64,000 bases of DNA from Lepidurus packardi (Eukaryota > Arthropoda > Branchiopoda > Notostraca > Triopsidae), in assembly GCA_023053545.1 (NCBI GenBank), contig JAKZAN010000068.1, positions 146,572-210,571 on the forward strand. Reading direction: 5' to 3'. Positions 27,161 through 39,401 of the stretch are shown piece after piece (positions within the stretch are counted from its first letter, which is position 1; each line of letters starts with the position of its first letter). Made by a program: the position numbers and the translations under genes. The notes below the pieces were generated by a model that worked only from the letters and a program-made list of their open reading frames with translations, was not told the origin of the DNA and made no database searches.

Positions 27161-28740
27161 GTACGGATTTTATTAATTCCTTACGTACTGAATTAATTCC
27201 GTACGGATTTTATTAATTCCTTACGCACTGAATAAATTCCTTACGGACTGAATTAATACCTTACGGACTGAATTAAATCCTTACGGACTGAATTAATTCC
27301 TTACGGACTGAATAAATTCCTTACGGACTGAATTAATTCCTTACTGACTGAATTAATACCTTACGGACTGAATTAAATCCTTACGGACTGAATTAATTCC
27401 TTACGGACTGAATTAATTCCTTACTGACTGAATTAAATCCTTACGGACTGAATTAATTCCTTACGTACTTAATTAATTCCTTACAGTCTGAATTAATTCC
27501 GTACGGATTTTATTAATTCCTTACGGACTGAATTAATTCATTACGGACTTAATTAATTCCTTACGGACTGAATTAATTCCTTAATTAATTCATTACGGAC
27601 TTAATTAATCTATTACGGACTAAATTAATTCCTTACGGACTGAATTAATTCCTTACGGACTTAATTAATTCCTTACGTACTTAATTAATTCCTTACGGTC
27701 TGAATTAATTCCGTACGGATTTTATTAATTCCTTAAGTACTGAATTAATTCCGTACGGATTATATTAATTCCTTACGGACTGAATAAATTCCTTACGGAC
27801 TGAATTAATACCTTACGGACTGAATTAAATCCTTACGGACTGAATTAATTCCTTACGGACTGAATTAATTCCTTACGGACTGAATTAATTCCTTACTGAC
27901 TGAATTAATTCCTTACGGACTGAATTAATTCCTTACGGACTAAATTAATTCCTTACGGACTGAATTAATTCCTTACGGTCTGAATTAATTCCGTACGGAT
28001 TTTATTAATTCCTTACGGACTGAATTAATTCCGTACGGATTTTATTAATTCCTTACGGACTGAATAAATTCCTTACGAACTGAATTAATTCCGTACGCAT
28101 TTTATTAATTCCTTACGGACTGAATTTATTCATTACGGACTTAATTAATCCATTACAGACTGAATTAATTCCTTACGGACTGAATTAATTCCTTACGGAC
28201 TGAATTAATTCCTTACGGACTGAATTAAATCCTTACGGACTGAATTAATTCCTTACGGACTGAATTAATTCCTTACGGACTGAATTAATTCCTTACTGAC
28301 TGAATTAAATCCTTACGGACTGAATTAATTCCTTACGGACTGAATTAATTCCTTTCGGACTTAGTTAATTCTTTACGTACTTAATTAATTCCTTACGGTC
28401 TGAATTAATTCCGTACGGATTTTATTAATTCCTTACGGACTGAATTAATTCATTACGGACTTAATTAATCCATTTCGGACTGAATTATTTCTTTACGTAC
28501 TGAAGTTATTCCTTACGGACTGAATTAATTACTTACGGACTGAATTATTTCCTTACATACTGAAATAATTCCTTACGGACTGAATTAATTCCTTATGGAC
28601 TGAATTAATTCCTTAATTAATTCCTTACGGACTGAATTAATTTCATACGGACTGAATTAATTCATTACGGACTTAATTAATCGATTACGGACTTAATTAA
28701 TCCATTACACACTGATTTAATTCCTGACGTACTTAATTAA

Positions 28741-28860
28741 TTCCTTACGGTCTGAATTAATTCCGTACGGATTTTATTAATTCCTTACGTACTTAATTAA
28801 TTCCTTACGGTCTGAATTAATTCCGTACGGATTTTATTAATTCCTTACGTACTGAATTAA
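28741..28860 (+). repeat. 60-bp tandem duplication (two copies)
   Basis: Three monomers (GGTCTG, CCGTACGG-ATTTT, ACGTACTT) are repeated back to back. The second copy ends ACTGAA rather than ACTTAA. Confidence 0.85.
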
Positions 28861-29180
28861 TTCCGTACGGATTTTATTAATTCTTTACGGACTGAATAAA
28901 TTCCTTACGGACTGAATTAATACCTTACGGACTGAATTAAATCCTTACGGACTGAATTAATTCCTTACGGACTGAATTAATTCCTTACGGACTGAATGAA
29001 TTCCTTACTGACTGAATTAATTCCTTACGGACTGAATTAATTCCTTACGGACTAAATTAATTCCTTACGGACTGAATTAATTCCTTACGGACTTAATTAA
29101 TTCCTTACGTACTTAATTAATTCCTTTCGGTCTGAATTAATTAAGTACGGATTTTATTAATTTCTTACGGACTGAATTAA

Positions 29181-29380
29181 TTCCGTACGGATTTTATTAA
29201 TTCCTTACGGACTGAATAAATTCCTTACGAACTGAATTAATTCCGTACGGATTTTATTAATTCCTTACGGACTGAATTAATTCCGTACGGATTTTATTAA
29301 TTCCTTACGGACTGAATAAATTCCTTACGAACTGAATTAATTCCGTACGGATTTTATTAATTCCTTACGGACTGAATTTA
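29181..29380 (+). repeat. 100-bp tandem duplication (two copies)
   Basis: Bases 29,181-29,280 and 29,281-29,380 repeat CCGTACGG-ATTTT, AATAAATTCC, ACGAACTG, CCGTACGG-ATTTT and a plain monomer. The downstream part is also inside the 640-bp duplication. Confidence 0.85.
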
Positions 29381-30560
29381 TTCATTACGGACTTAATTAA
29401 TCCATTACAGACTGAATTAATTCCTTACGGACTGAATTAATTCCTTACGGACTGAATTAATACCTTACGGACTGAATTAAATCCTTACGGACTGAATTAA
29501 TTCCTTACGGACTAAATTAATTCCTTACGGACTGAATTAATTCCTTACGGACTTAATTAATTCCTTACGGACTGAATTAATTCCTTACGGACTGAATTAA
29601 TTCCTTTCGGACTTAGTTAATTCCTTACGTACTTAATTAATTCCTTACGGGCTGAATTAATTCCGTACGGATTTTATTAATTCCTTACGGACTGAATTAA
29701 TTCATTACGGACTTAATTAATCCATTTTGGACTGAATTATTTCTTTACGTACTGAAGTTATTCCTTACGGACTGAATTAATTACTTACGGACTGAATTAT
29801 TTCCTTACATACTGAAATAATTCCTTACGGACTGAATTAATTCCTTACGGACTGAATTAATTCCTTACGGACTGAATTAATTCCTTACGGACTTAATTAA
29901 TTCCTTACGGTCTGAATTAATTCCGTACGGATTTTATTAATTCCTTACGGACTGAATAAATTCCTTACGAACTGAATTAATTCCGTACGGATTTTATTAA
30001 TTCCTTACGGACTGAATTTATTCATTACGGACTTAATTAATCCATTACAGACTGAATTAATTCCTTACGGACTGAATTAATTCCTTACGGACTGAATTAA
30101 TACCTTACGGACTGAATTAAATCCTTACGGACTGAATTAATTCCTTACGGACTAAATTAATTCCTTACGGACTGAATTAATTCCTTACGGACTTAATTAA
30201 TTCCTTACGGACTGAATTAATTCCTTACGGACTGAATTAATTCCTTTCGGACTTAGTTAATTCCTTACGTACTTAATTAATTCCTTACGGGCTGAATTAA
30301 TTCCGTACGGATTTTATTAATTCCTTACGGACTGAATTAATTCATTACGGACTTAATTAATCCATTTTGGACTGAATTATTTCTTTACGTACTGAAGTTA
30401 TTCCTTACGGACTGAATTAATTACTTACGGACTGAATTATTTCCTTACATACTGAAATAATTCCTTACGGACTGAATTAATTCCTTACGGACTGAATTAA
30501 TTCCTTACGGACTGAATTAATTCCTTACGGACTTAATTAATTCCTTACGGTCTGAATTAA
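29281..30560 (+). repeat. 640-bp tandem duplication (two copies)
   Basis: Bases 29,281-29,920 and 29,921-30,560 are 32 monomers each. They share rare variants GGGCTG (29,650 and 30,290) and CCATTTTGG (29,722 and 30,362). The only difference I noted is ATTTTACT for ATTTTATT near 30,577, at the right edge. Neither copy contains a 12-bp unit, so the duplication happened inside a block. Confidence 0.92.
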
Positions 30561-30702
30561 TTCCGTACGGATTTTACTAATTCCTTACGGACTGAATTAA
30601 TTCATTACGGACTTAATTAATCCATTACGGACTGAATTATTTCCTTACGTACTGAAGTTATTCCTTACGGACTGAATTAATTCCTTATGGACTGAATTAA
30701 TT

Positions 30703-32098
30703 CCTTAATTAATTCCTTACGGACTGAATTAATTTCATACGGACTGAATTAATTCCTTACGGACTGAATTAATTCCTTACGGACTGAATTAATACCTTAC
30801 GGACTGAATTAAATCCTTACGGACTGAATTAATTCCTTACGGACTGAATTAAATCCTTACGGACTGAATTAATTCCTTACGGACTGAAATAATTCCTTGC
30901 GGACTGAATTAATTCCTTACTGACTGAATTAATTCCTTACGGACTGAATTAATTCCTTACGGACTGAATTAATTCCTTACGGACTGAATTAATTCCTTAC
31001 GGCCTGAATTAATTCCGTACGGATTTTATTAATTCCTTACGGAATAAATTAATTCATTACGGACTTAATTAATCCATTACGGACTGAATTATTTCCTTAC
31101 GTACTGAAGTTATTCCTTACGGACTGAATTAATTCCTTACGGACTGAATTAATTCCTTAATTAATTCCTTACGGACTGAATTAATTTCATACGGACTGAA
31201 TTAATTCCTTACGGACTGAATTAATTCCTTACGGACTGAATTAATACCTTACGGACTGAATTAAATCCTTACGGACTGAATTAATTCCTTACTGACTTAA
31301 TTAATTCCTTACGGACTGAATTAATTCCTTACGGAATAAATTAATTCCTTACGGACTGAATTAATTCCTTACGGACTTAATTAATTCCTTACGGACTGAA
31401 TTAATTCCTTACGGCCTGAATTAATTCCGTACGGATTTTATTAATTCCTTACGGACTAAATTAATTCATTACGGACTTAATTAATCCATTACGGACTGAA
31501 TTATTTCCTTACGTACTGAAGTTATTCCTTACGGACTGAATTAATTCCTTACGGACTGAATTAATTCCTTAATTAATTCCTTACGGACTGAATTAATTTC
31601 ATACGGACTGAATTAATTCCTTACGGACTGAATTAATTCCTTACGGACTGAATTAATACCTTACGGACTGAATTAAATCCTTACGGACTGAATTAATTCC
31701 TTACTGACTTAATTAATTCCTTACGGACTGAATTAATTCCTTACGGAATAAATTAATTCCTTACGGACTGAATTAATTCCTTACGGACTTAATTAATTCC
31801 TTACGGACTGAATTAATTCCTTACGGACTGAATTAATTCCTTTCGGACTTAGTTAATTCCTTACGTACTTAATTAATTCCTTACGGTCTGAATTAATTCC
31901 GTACGGATTTTATTAATTCCTTACGGACTGAATTAATTCATTACGGACTTAGTTAATCCATTACGGACTGAATTATTTCTTTACGTACTGAAGTTATTCC
32001 TTACGGACTGAATTAATTACTTACGGACTGAATTATTTCCTTACATACTGAAATAATTCCTTACGGACTGAATTAATTCCTTACGGACTGAATTAATT
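30703..32098 (+). repeat. Three consecutive 412-type blocks (452, 412, 532 bp)
   Basis: All begin with TTTCAT then AATACC/AAATCC. The first two end in GGCCTG, CCGTACGG-ATTTT, AATCCATT, ATTATTTCC, ACGTACTGAAGTTATTCC. The variant GGAATAAATTAATTCC recurs 412 bp apart (31,331 and 31,743). The third block swaps its tail for the TTTCGGACTTAG/TTTCTTT/ACATACTG type and introduces AGTTAATCC near 31,951. Confidence 0.85.
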
Positions 32099-33190
32099 CC
32101 TTAATTAATTCCTTACGGACTGAATTAATTTCATACGGACTGAATTAATTCATTACGGACTTAATTAATCGATTACGGACTGAATTAATTCCTTACGGAC
32201 TGAATTAATTCCTTACGGACTAAATTAATTCCTTACGGACTGAATTAATTCCTTACGGACTTAATTAATTCCTTACGTACTTAATTAATTCCTTACGGTC
32301 TGAATTAATTTCATACGGACTGAATTAATTCATTACGGACTTAATTAATCGATTACGGACTTAATTAATCCATTACAGACTGAATTAATTCCTTACGGAC
32401 TGAATTAATTCCTTACGGATTTTATTAATTCCTTACGGACTGAATTAATTCCGTACGGATTTTATTAATTCCTTACGGACTGAATTTATTCATTACGGAC
32501 TTAATTAATCCATTACAGACTGAATTAATTCCTTACGGACTGAATTAATTCCTTACCTACTGAATTAATACCTTACGGACTGAATTAAATCCTTACGGAC
32601 TGAATTAATTCCTTACGGACTGAATTAATTCCTTACGGACTGAATTAATTCCTTACTGACTGAATTAAATCCTTACGGACTGAATTAATTCCTTACGGAC
32701 TGAATTAATTCCTTTCGGACTTAGTTAATTCCTTACGTACTTAATTAATTCCTTACGGTCTGAATTAATTCCGTACGGATTTTATTAATTCCTTACGGAC
32801 TGAATTAATTCATTACGGACTTAATTAATCCATTTCGGACTGAATTATTTCTTTACGTACTGAAGTTATTCCTTACGGACTGAATTAATTACTTACGGAC
32901 TGAATTATTTCCTTACATACTTAAATAATTCCTAACGGACTGAATTAATTCCTTACGGACTGAATTAATTCCTTACGGACTGAATTAATTCCTTACGGAC
33001 TTAATTAATTCCTTACGTACTTAATTAATTCCTTACGGTCTGAATTAATTCCGTACGGATTTTATTAATTCCTTACGGACTGAATTAATTCATTACGGAC
33101 TTAATTAATCCATTACGGACTGAATTATTTCCTTACGTACTGAAGTTATTCCTTACGGACTGAATTAATTCCTTATGGACTGAATTAATT
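32099..33190 (+). repeat. 1,092-bp block with repeated head
   Basis: After the normal TTTCAT/TTCATT/AATCGATT head, a second TTTCAT/TTCATT/AATCGATT series appears near 32,306 after GGTCTG without a new 12-bp unit. The same arrangement returns in the blocks at 37414, 43986, 46122, 48678, 51346, 53682, 54846 and 57182, so this block type was amplified downstream. Confidence 0.82.
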
Positions 33191-35198
33191 CCTTAATTAA
33201 TTCCTTACGGACTGAATTAATTTCATACGGACTGAATTAATTCCTTACGGACTGAATTAATTCCTTACTGACTGAATTAATACCTTACGGACTGAATTAA
33301 ATCCTTACGGACTGAATTAATTCCTTACGGACTGAATTAATTCCTTACGGACTGAATTAATTCCTTACTGACTGAATTAATTCCTTACGGACTGAATTAA
33401 TTCCTTACGGACTGAATTAATTCCTTACGGACTGAATTAATTCCTTACGGCCTGAATTAATTCCGTACGGATTTTATTAATTCCTTACGGACTGAATTAA
33501 TTCATTACGGACTTAATTAATCCATTACGGACTGAATTATTTCTTTACGTACTGAAGTTATTCCTTACGGACTGAATTAATTACTTACGGACTGAATTAT
33601 TTCCTTACATACTGAAATAATTCCTTACGGACTTAATTCATTACGGACTTAATTAATCGATTACGGACTGAATTAATTCCTTACGGACTGAATTAATTCC
33701 TTACGGACTTAATTAATTCCTTACGTACTTAATTAATTCCTTACGGTCTGAATTAATTCCGTACGGATTTTATTAATTCCTTACGGACTGAATTAATTCC
33801 GTACGGATTTTATTAATTCTTTACGGACTGAATAAATTCCTTACGGACTGAATTAATACCTTACGGACTGAATTAAATCCTTACGGACTGAATTAATTCC
33901 TTACGGACTGAATTAATTCCTTACGGACTGAATGAATTCCTTACTGACTGAATTAATTCCTTACGGACTGAATTAATTCCTTACGGACTAAATTAATTCC
34001 TTACGGACTGAATTAATTCCTTACGGACTTAATTAATTCCTTACGTACTTAATTAATTCCTTACGGTCTGAATTAATTCCGTACGGATTTTATTAATTCC
34101 TTACGGACTGAATTAATTCCGTACGGATTTTATTAATTCCTTACGGACTGAATAAATTCCTTACGAACTGAATTAATTCCGTACGGATTTTATTAATTCC
34201 TTACGGACTGAATTTATTCATTACGGACTTAATTAATCCATTACAGACTGAATTAATTCCTTACGGACTGAATTAATTCCTTACGGACTGAATTAATACC
34301 TTACGGACTGAATTAAATCCTTACGGACTGAATTAATTCCTTACGGACTGAATTAATTCCTTACGGACTGAATTAATTCCTTACTGACTGAATTAAATCC
34401 TTACGGACTGAATTAATTCCTTACGGACTGAATTAATTCCTTACGGACTGAATGAATTCCTTACTGACTGAATTAATTCCTTACGGACTGAATTAATTCC
34501 TTACGGACTAAATTAATTCCTTACGGACTGAATTAATTCCTTACGGACTTAATTAATTCCTTACGTACTTAATTAATTCCTTACGGTCTGAATTAATTCC
34601 GTACGGATTTTATTAATTCCTTACGGACTGAATTAATTCCGTACGGATTTTATTAATTCCTTACGGACTGAATAAATTCCTTACGAACTGAATTAATTCC
34701 GTACGGATTTTATTAATTCCTTACGGACTGAATTTATTCATTACGGACTTAATTAATCCATTACAGACTGAATTAATTCCTTACGGACTGAATTAATTCC
34801 TTACGGACTGAATTAATACCTTACGGACTGAATTAAATCCTTACGGACTGAATTAATTCCTTACGGACTGAATTAATTCCTTACGGACTGAATTAATTCC
34901 TTACTGACTGAATTAAATCCTTACGGACTGAATTAATTCCTTTCGGACTTAGTTAATTCCTTACGTACTTAATTAATTCCTTACGGGCTGAATTAATTCC
35001 GTACGGATTTTATTAATTCCTTACGGACTGAATTAATTCATTACGGACTTAATTAATCCATTTTGGACTGAATTATTTCTTTACGTACTGAAGTTATTCC
35101 TTACGTACTGAATTAATTACTTACGGACTGAATTATTTCCTTACATACTGAAATAATTCCTTACGGACTGAATTAATTCCTTACGGACTGAATTAATT
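33191..35198 (+). repeat. 2,008-bp interval with a 16-bp monomer
   Basis: A 4-bp loss gives ACTTAATTCATTACGG at 33,631, where an ACATACTGAAATAA tail runs into a CATT/AATCGATT head without a 12-bp unit. It looks like a join between a block end and a block head. Downstream lies the 520-bp duplication. Confidence 0.85.
33885..34924 (+). repeat. 520-bp tandem duplication (two copies)
   Basis: About 33,885-34,404 and 34,405-34,924 match over 26 monomers, including AATGAATTCC (33,931 and 34,451), ACTAAATT, ACGTACTTAA and ACAGACTG. No difference was noticed. Confidence 0.88.
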
Positions 35199-36029
35199 CC
35201 TTAATTAATTCCTTACGGACTGAATTAATTTCATACGGACTGAATTAATTCATTACGGACTTAATTAATCCATTACAGACTGAATTAATTCCTTACGGAC
35301 TGAATTAATTCCTTAGGATTTTATTAATTCCTTACGGACTGAATTTATTCATTACGGACTTAATTAATCCATTACAGACTGAATTAATTCCTTACGGACT
35401 GAATTATTTCCTTACGGACTGAATTAATACCTTACGGACTGAATTAAATCCTTACGGACTGAATTAATTCCTTACGGACTGAATTAATTCTTTACGGACT
35501 GAATTAATTCCTTACTGACTGAATTAAATCCTTACGGACTGAATTAATTCCTTACGGACTGAATTAATTCCTTTCGGACTTAGTTAATTCCTTACGTACT
35601 TAATTAATTCCTTACGGTCTGAATTAATTCCGTACGGATTTTATTAATTCCTTACGGACTGAATTAATTCATTACGGACTTAATTAATCCATTTCGGACT
35701 GAATTATTTCTTTACGTACTGAAGTTATTCCTTACGGACTGAATTAATTACTTACGGACTGAATTATTTCCTTACATACTGAAATAATTCCTTACGGACT
35801 GAATTAATTCCTTACGGACTGAATTAATTCCTTACGGACTGAATTAATTCCTTACGGACTTAATTAATTCCTTACGGTCTGAATTAATTCCGTACGGATT
35901 TTATTAATTCCTTACGGACTGAATTAATTCATTACGGACTTAATTAATCCATTACGGACTGAATTATTTCCTTACGTACTGAAGTTATTCCTTACGGACT
36001 GAATTAATTCCTTATGGACTGAATTAATT
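35199..36029 (+). repeat. 831-bp block with a 19-bp monomer
   Basis: The monomer at 35,311 reads CCTTAGGATTTT, lacking one C of CCTTACGG. The block otherwise follows the 42.1-42.9 kb and 46.8-47.6 kb order (TTCATT, AATCCATT, ACAGACTG, ATTTT, TTTATTCATT, AATACC) and ends with the TTATGG monomer before the next head. Confidence 0.85.
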
Positions 36030-38125
36030 CCTTAATTAATTCCTTACGGACTGAATTAATTTCATACGGACTGAATTAATTCCTTACGGACTGAATTAAT
36101 TCCTTACGGACTGAATTAATACCTTACGGACTGAATTAAATCCTTACGGACTGAATTAATTCCGTACGGACTGAATTAATTCCTTACGGACTGAATTAAT
36201 TCCTTACTGACTGAATTAATTCCTTACGGACTGAATTAATTCCTTACGGACTGAATTAATTCCTTACGGACTGAATTAATTCCTTACGGCCTGAATTAAT
36301 TCCGTACGGATTTTATTAATTCCTTACGGACTGAATTAATTCATTACGGACTTAATTAATCCATTACGGACTGAATTATTTCCTTACGTACTGAAGTTAT
36401 TCCTTACGGACTGAATTAATTCCTTACGGACTGAATTAATTCCTTAATTAATTCCTTACGGACTGAATTAATTTCATACGGACTGAATTAATTCCTTACG
36501 GACTGAATTAATTCCTTACGGACTGAATTAAATCCTTACGGACTGAATTAAGTCCTTACGGACTGAATTAATTCCTTACGGACTGAATAAATTCCTTACG
36601 GACTGAATTAATACCTTACGGACTGAATTAAATCCTTACGGACTGAATTAATTCCTTACGGACTGAATTAATTCCTTACGGACTGAATTAATTCCTTACT
36701 GACTGAATTAATTCCTTACGGACTGAATTAATTCCTTACGGACTAAATTAATTCCTTACGGACTGAATTAATTCCTTACGGTCTGAATTAATTCCGTACG
36801 GATTTTATTAATTCCTTACGGACTGAATTAATTCGGTACGGATTTTATTAATTCCTTACGGACTGAATAAATTCCTTACGAACTGAATTAATTCCGTACG
36901 GATTTTATTAATTCCTTACGGACTGAATTTATTCATTACGGACTTAATTAATCCATTACAGACTGAATTAATTCCTTACGGACTGAATTAATTCCTTACG
37001 GACTGAATTAATTCCTTACGGACTGAATTAAATCCTTACGGACTGAATTAATTCCTTACGGACTGAATTAATTCCTTACGGACTGAATTAATTCCTTACT
37101 GACTGAATTAAATCCTTACGGACTGAATTAATTCCTTACGGACTGAATTAATTCCTTTCGGACTTAGTTAATTCTTTACGTACTTAATTAATTCCTTACG
37201 GTCTGAATTAATTCCGTACGGATTTTATTAATTCCTTACGGACTGAATTAATTCATTACGGACTTAATTAATCCATTTCGGACTGAATTATTTCTTTACG
37301 TACTGAAGTTATTCTTTACGGACTGAATTAATTACTTACGGACTGAATTATTTCCTTACATACTGAAATAATTCCTTACGGACTGAATTAATTCCTTATG
37401 GACTGAAATAATTCCTTAATTAATTCCTTACGGACTGAATTAATTTCATACTGACTGAATTAATTCATTACGGACTTAATTAATCGATTACGGACTGAAT
37501 TAATTCCTTACGGACTGAATTAATTCCTTACGGACTAAATTAATTCCTTACGGACTGAATTAATTCCTTACGGACTTAATTAATTCCTTACGTACTTAAT
37601 TAATTCCTTACGGTCTGAATTAATTTCATACGGACTGAATTAATTCATTACGGACTTAATTAATCGATTACGGACTTAATTAATCTATTACAGACTGAAT
37701 TAATTCCTTACGGACTGAATTAATTCCTTACGGATTTTATTAATTCCTTACGGTCTGAATTAATTCCGTACGGATTTTATTAATTCCTTACGGACTGAAT
37801 TAATTCATTACGGACTTAATTAATCCATTTCGGACTGAATTATTTCTTTACGTACTGAAGTTATTCCTTACGGACTGAATTAATTCCTTACGGACTGAAT
37901 TAATTCCTTACGGACTGAATTAATTCCTTACGGACTTAATTAATTCCTTACGTACTTAATTAATTCCTTACGGTCTGAATTAATTCCGTACGGATTTTAT
38001 TAATTCCTGACGGACTGAATTAATTCATTACGGACTTAATTAATCCATTACGGACTGAATTATTTCCTTACGTACTGAAGTTATTCCTTACGGACTGAAT
38101 TAATTCCTTATGGACTGAATTAATT
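36030..38125 (+). repeat. 412, 972 and 712-bp blocks
   Basis: The 412-bp block carries GGCCTG near 36,288. The 972-bp block combines a 652-type start with the body found in the block that precedes 28,611 (ACAGACTG, TTTCGGACTTAG, CCATTTCGG, TTATGG). The 712-bp block carries the double head (second TTTCAT near 37,624). Confidence 0.78.
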
Positions 38126-39401
38126 CCTTAATTAATTCCTTACGGACTGAATTAATTTCATACGGACTGAATTAATTCCTTACGGACTGAATTAATTCCT
38201 TACTGACTGAATTAATACCTTACGGACTGAATTAAATCCTTACGGACTGAATTAATTCCTTACGGACTGAATTAATTCCTTACGGACTGAATTAATTCCT
38301 TACTGACTGAATTAATTCCTTACGGACTGAATTAATTCCTTACGGACTGAATTAATTCCTTACGGACTTAATTAATTCCTTACGGTCTGAATTAATTCCG
38401 TACGGATTTTATTAATTCCTTACGGACTGAATTAATTCATTACGGACTTAATTAATCCATTACGGACTGAATTATTTCCTTACGTACTGAAGTTATTCCT
38501 TACGGACTGAATTAATTCCTTATGGACTGAATTAATTCCTTAATTAATTCCTTACGGACTGAATTAATTTCATACGGACTGAATTAATTCCTTACGGACT
38601 GAATTAATTTCATACGGACTGAATTAATTCCTTACGGACTGAATTAATTCCTTACGGACTGAATTAATACCTTACGGACTGAATTAAATCCTTACGGACT
38701 GAATTAATTCCTTACGGACTGAAATAATTCCTTACGGACTGAATTAATTCCTTACTGACTGAATTAATTCCTTACGGACTGAATTAATTCCTTACGGACT
38801 GAATTAATTCCTTACGGACTGAATTAATTCCTTACGGCCTGAATTAATTCCGTACGGATTTTATTAATTCCTTACGGACTGAATTAATTCATTACGGACT
38901 TAATTAATCCATTACGGACTGAATTATTTCCTTACGTACTGAAGTTATTCCTTACGGACTGAATTAATTCCTTACGGACTGAATTAATTCCTTAATTAAT
39001 TCCTTACGGACTGAATTAATTTCATACGGACTGAATTAATTCCTTACGGACTGAATTAATTCCTTACGGACTGAATTAATACCTTACGGACTGAATTAAA
39101 TCCTTACGGACTGAATTAATTCCTTACGGACTGAAATAATTCCTTACGGACTGAATTAATTCCTTACTGACTGAATTAATTCCTTACGGACTGAATTAAT
39201 TCCTTACGGACTGAATTAATTCCTTACGGACTGAATTAATTCCTTACGGCCTGAATTAATTCCGTACGGATTTTATTAATTCCTTACGGACTGAATTAAT
39301 TCATTACGGACTTAATTAATCCATTACGGACTGAATTATTTCCTTACGTACTGAAGTTATTCCTTACGGACTGAATTAATTCCTTACGGACTGAATTAAT
39401 T
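38126..39401 (+). repeat. 412-bp HOR series (412, 452, 412 bp)
   Basis: These are three tandem 412-type blocks. The middle one is 40 bp longer through a duplication of the plain and TTTCAT monomers at 38,561-38,640. CTGAAATAATTCC recurs exactly 412 bp apart (38,720 and 39,132). GGCCTG near 38,836 and 39,248 marks the type. The first block has GGTCTG in place of GGCCTG. Confidence 0.87.

Larger units (their letters stand above)
16399..28610 (+). repeat. CATT-headed HOR subfamily
   Basis: In this region the 12-bp unit is followed directly by ATTAATTCATTACGG and AATCGATT or AATCTATT. Elsewhere two further monomers, including TTTCAT, come between. This 40-bp simplification is shared by the heads from 16399 to 27579, and the head at 28611 returns to the TTTCAT form. 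Intervals are 1032, 332, 932, 912, 1152, 912, 932, 252, 892, 252, 912, 932, 252, 892, 592 and 1032 bp. Other markers are CCTTGCTGACTGAATTGAATCC, ACTAAATAAATTCC and TTCATTTCGG. Confidence 0.88.
28611..30702 (+). repeat. 2,092-bp interval without a 12-bp unit
   Basis: This is a long stretch of 104 monomers between heads, lengthened by local duplications of 60 bp (28,741-28,860), 100 bp (29,181-29,380) and 640 bp (29,281-30,560). It has private variants ACACACTGATTTAATTCCTG near 28,710 and AATTAAGTACGG near 29,141. Confidence 0.85.
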
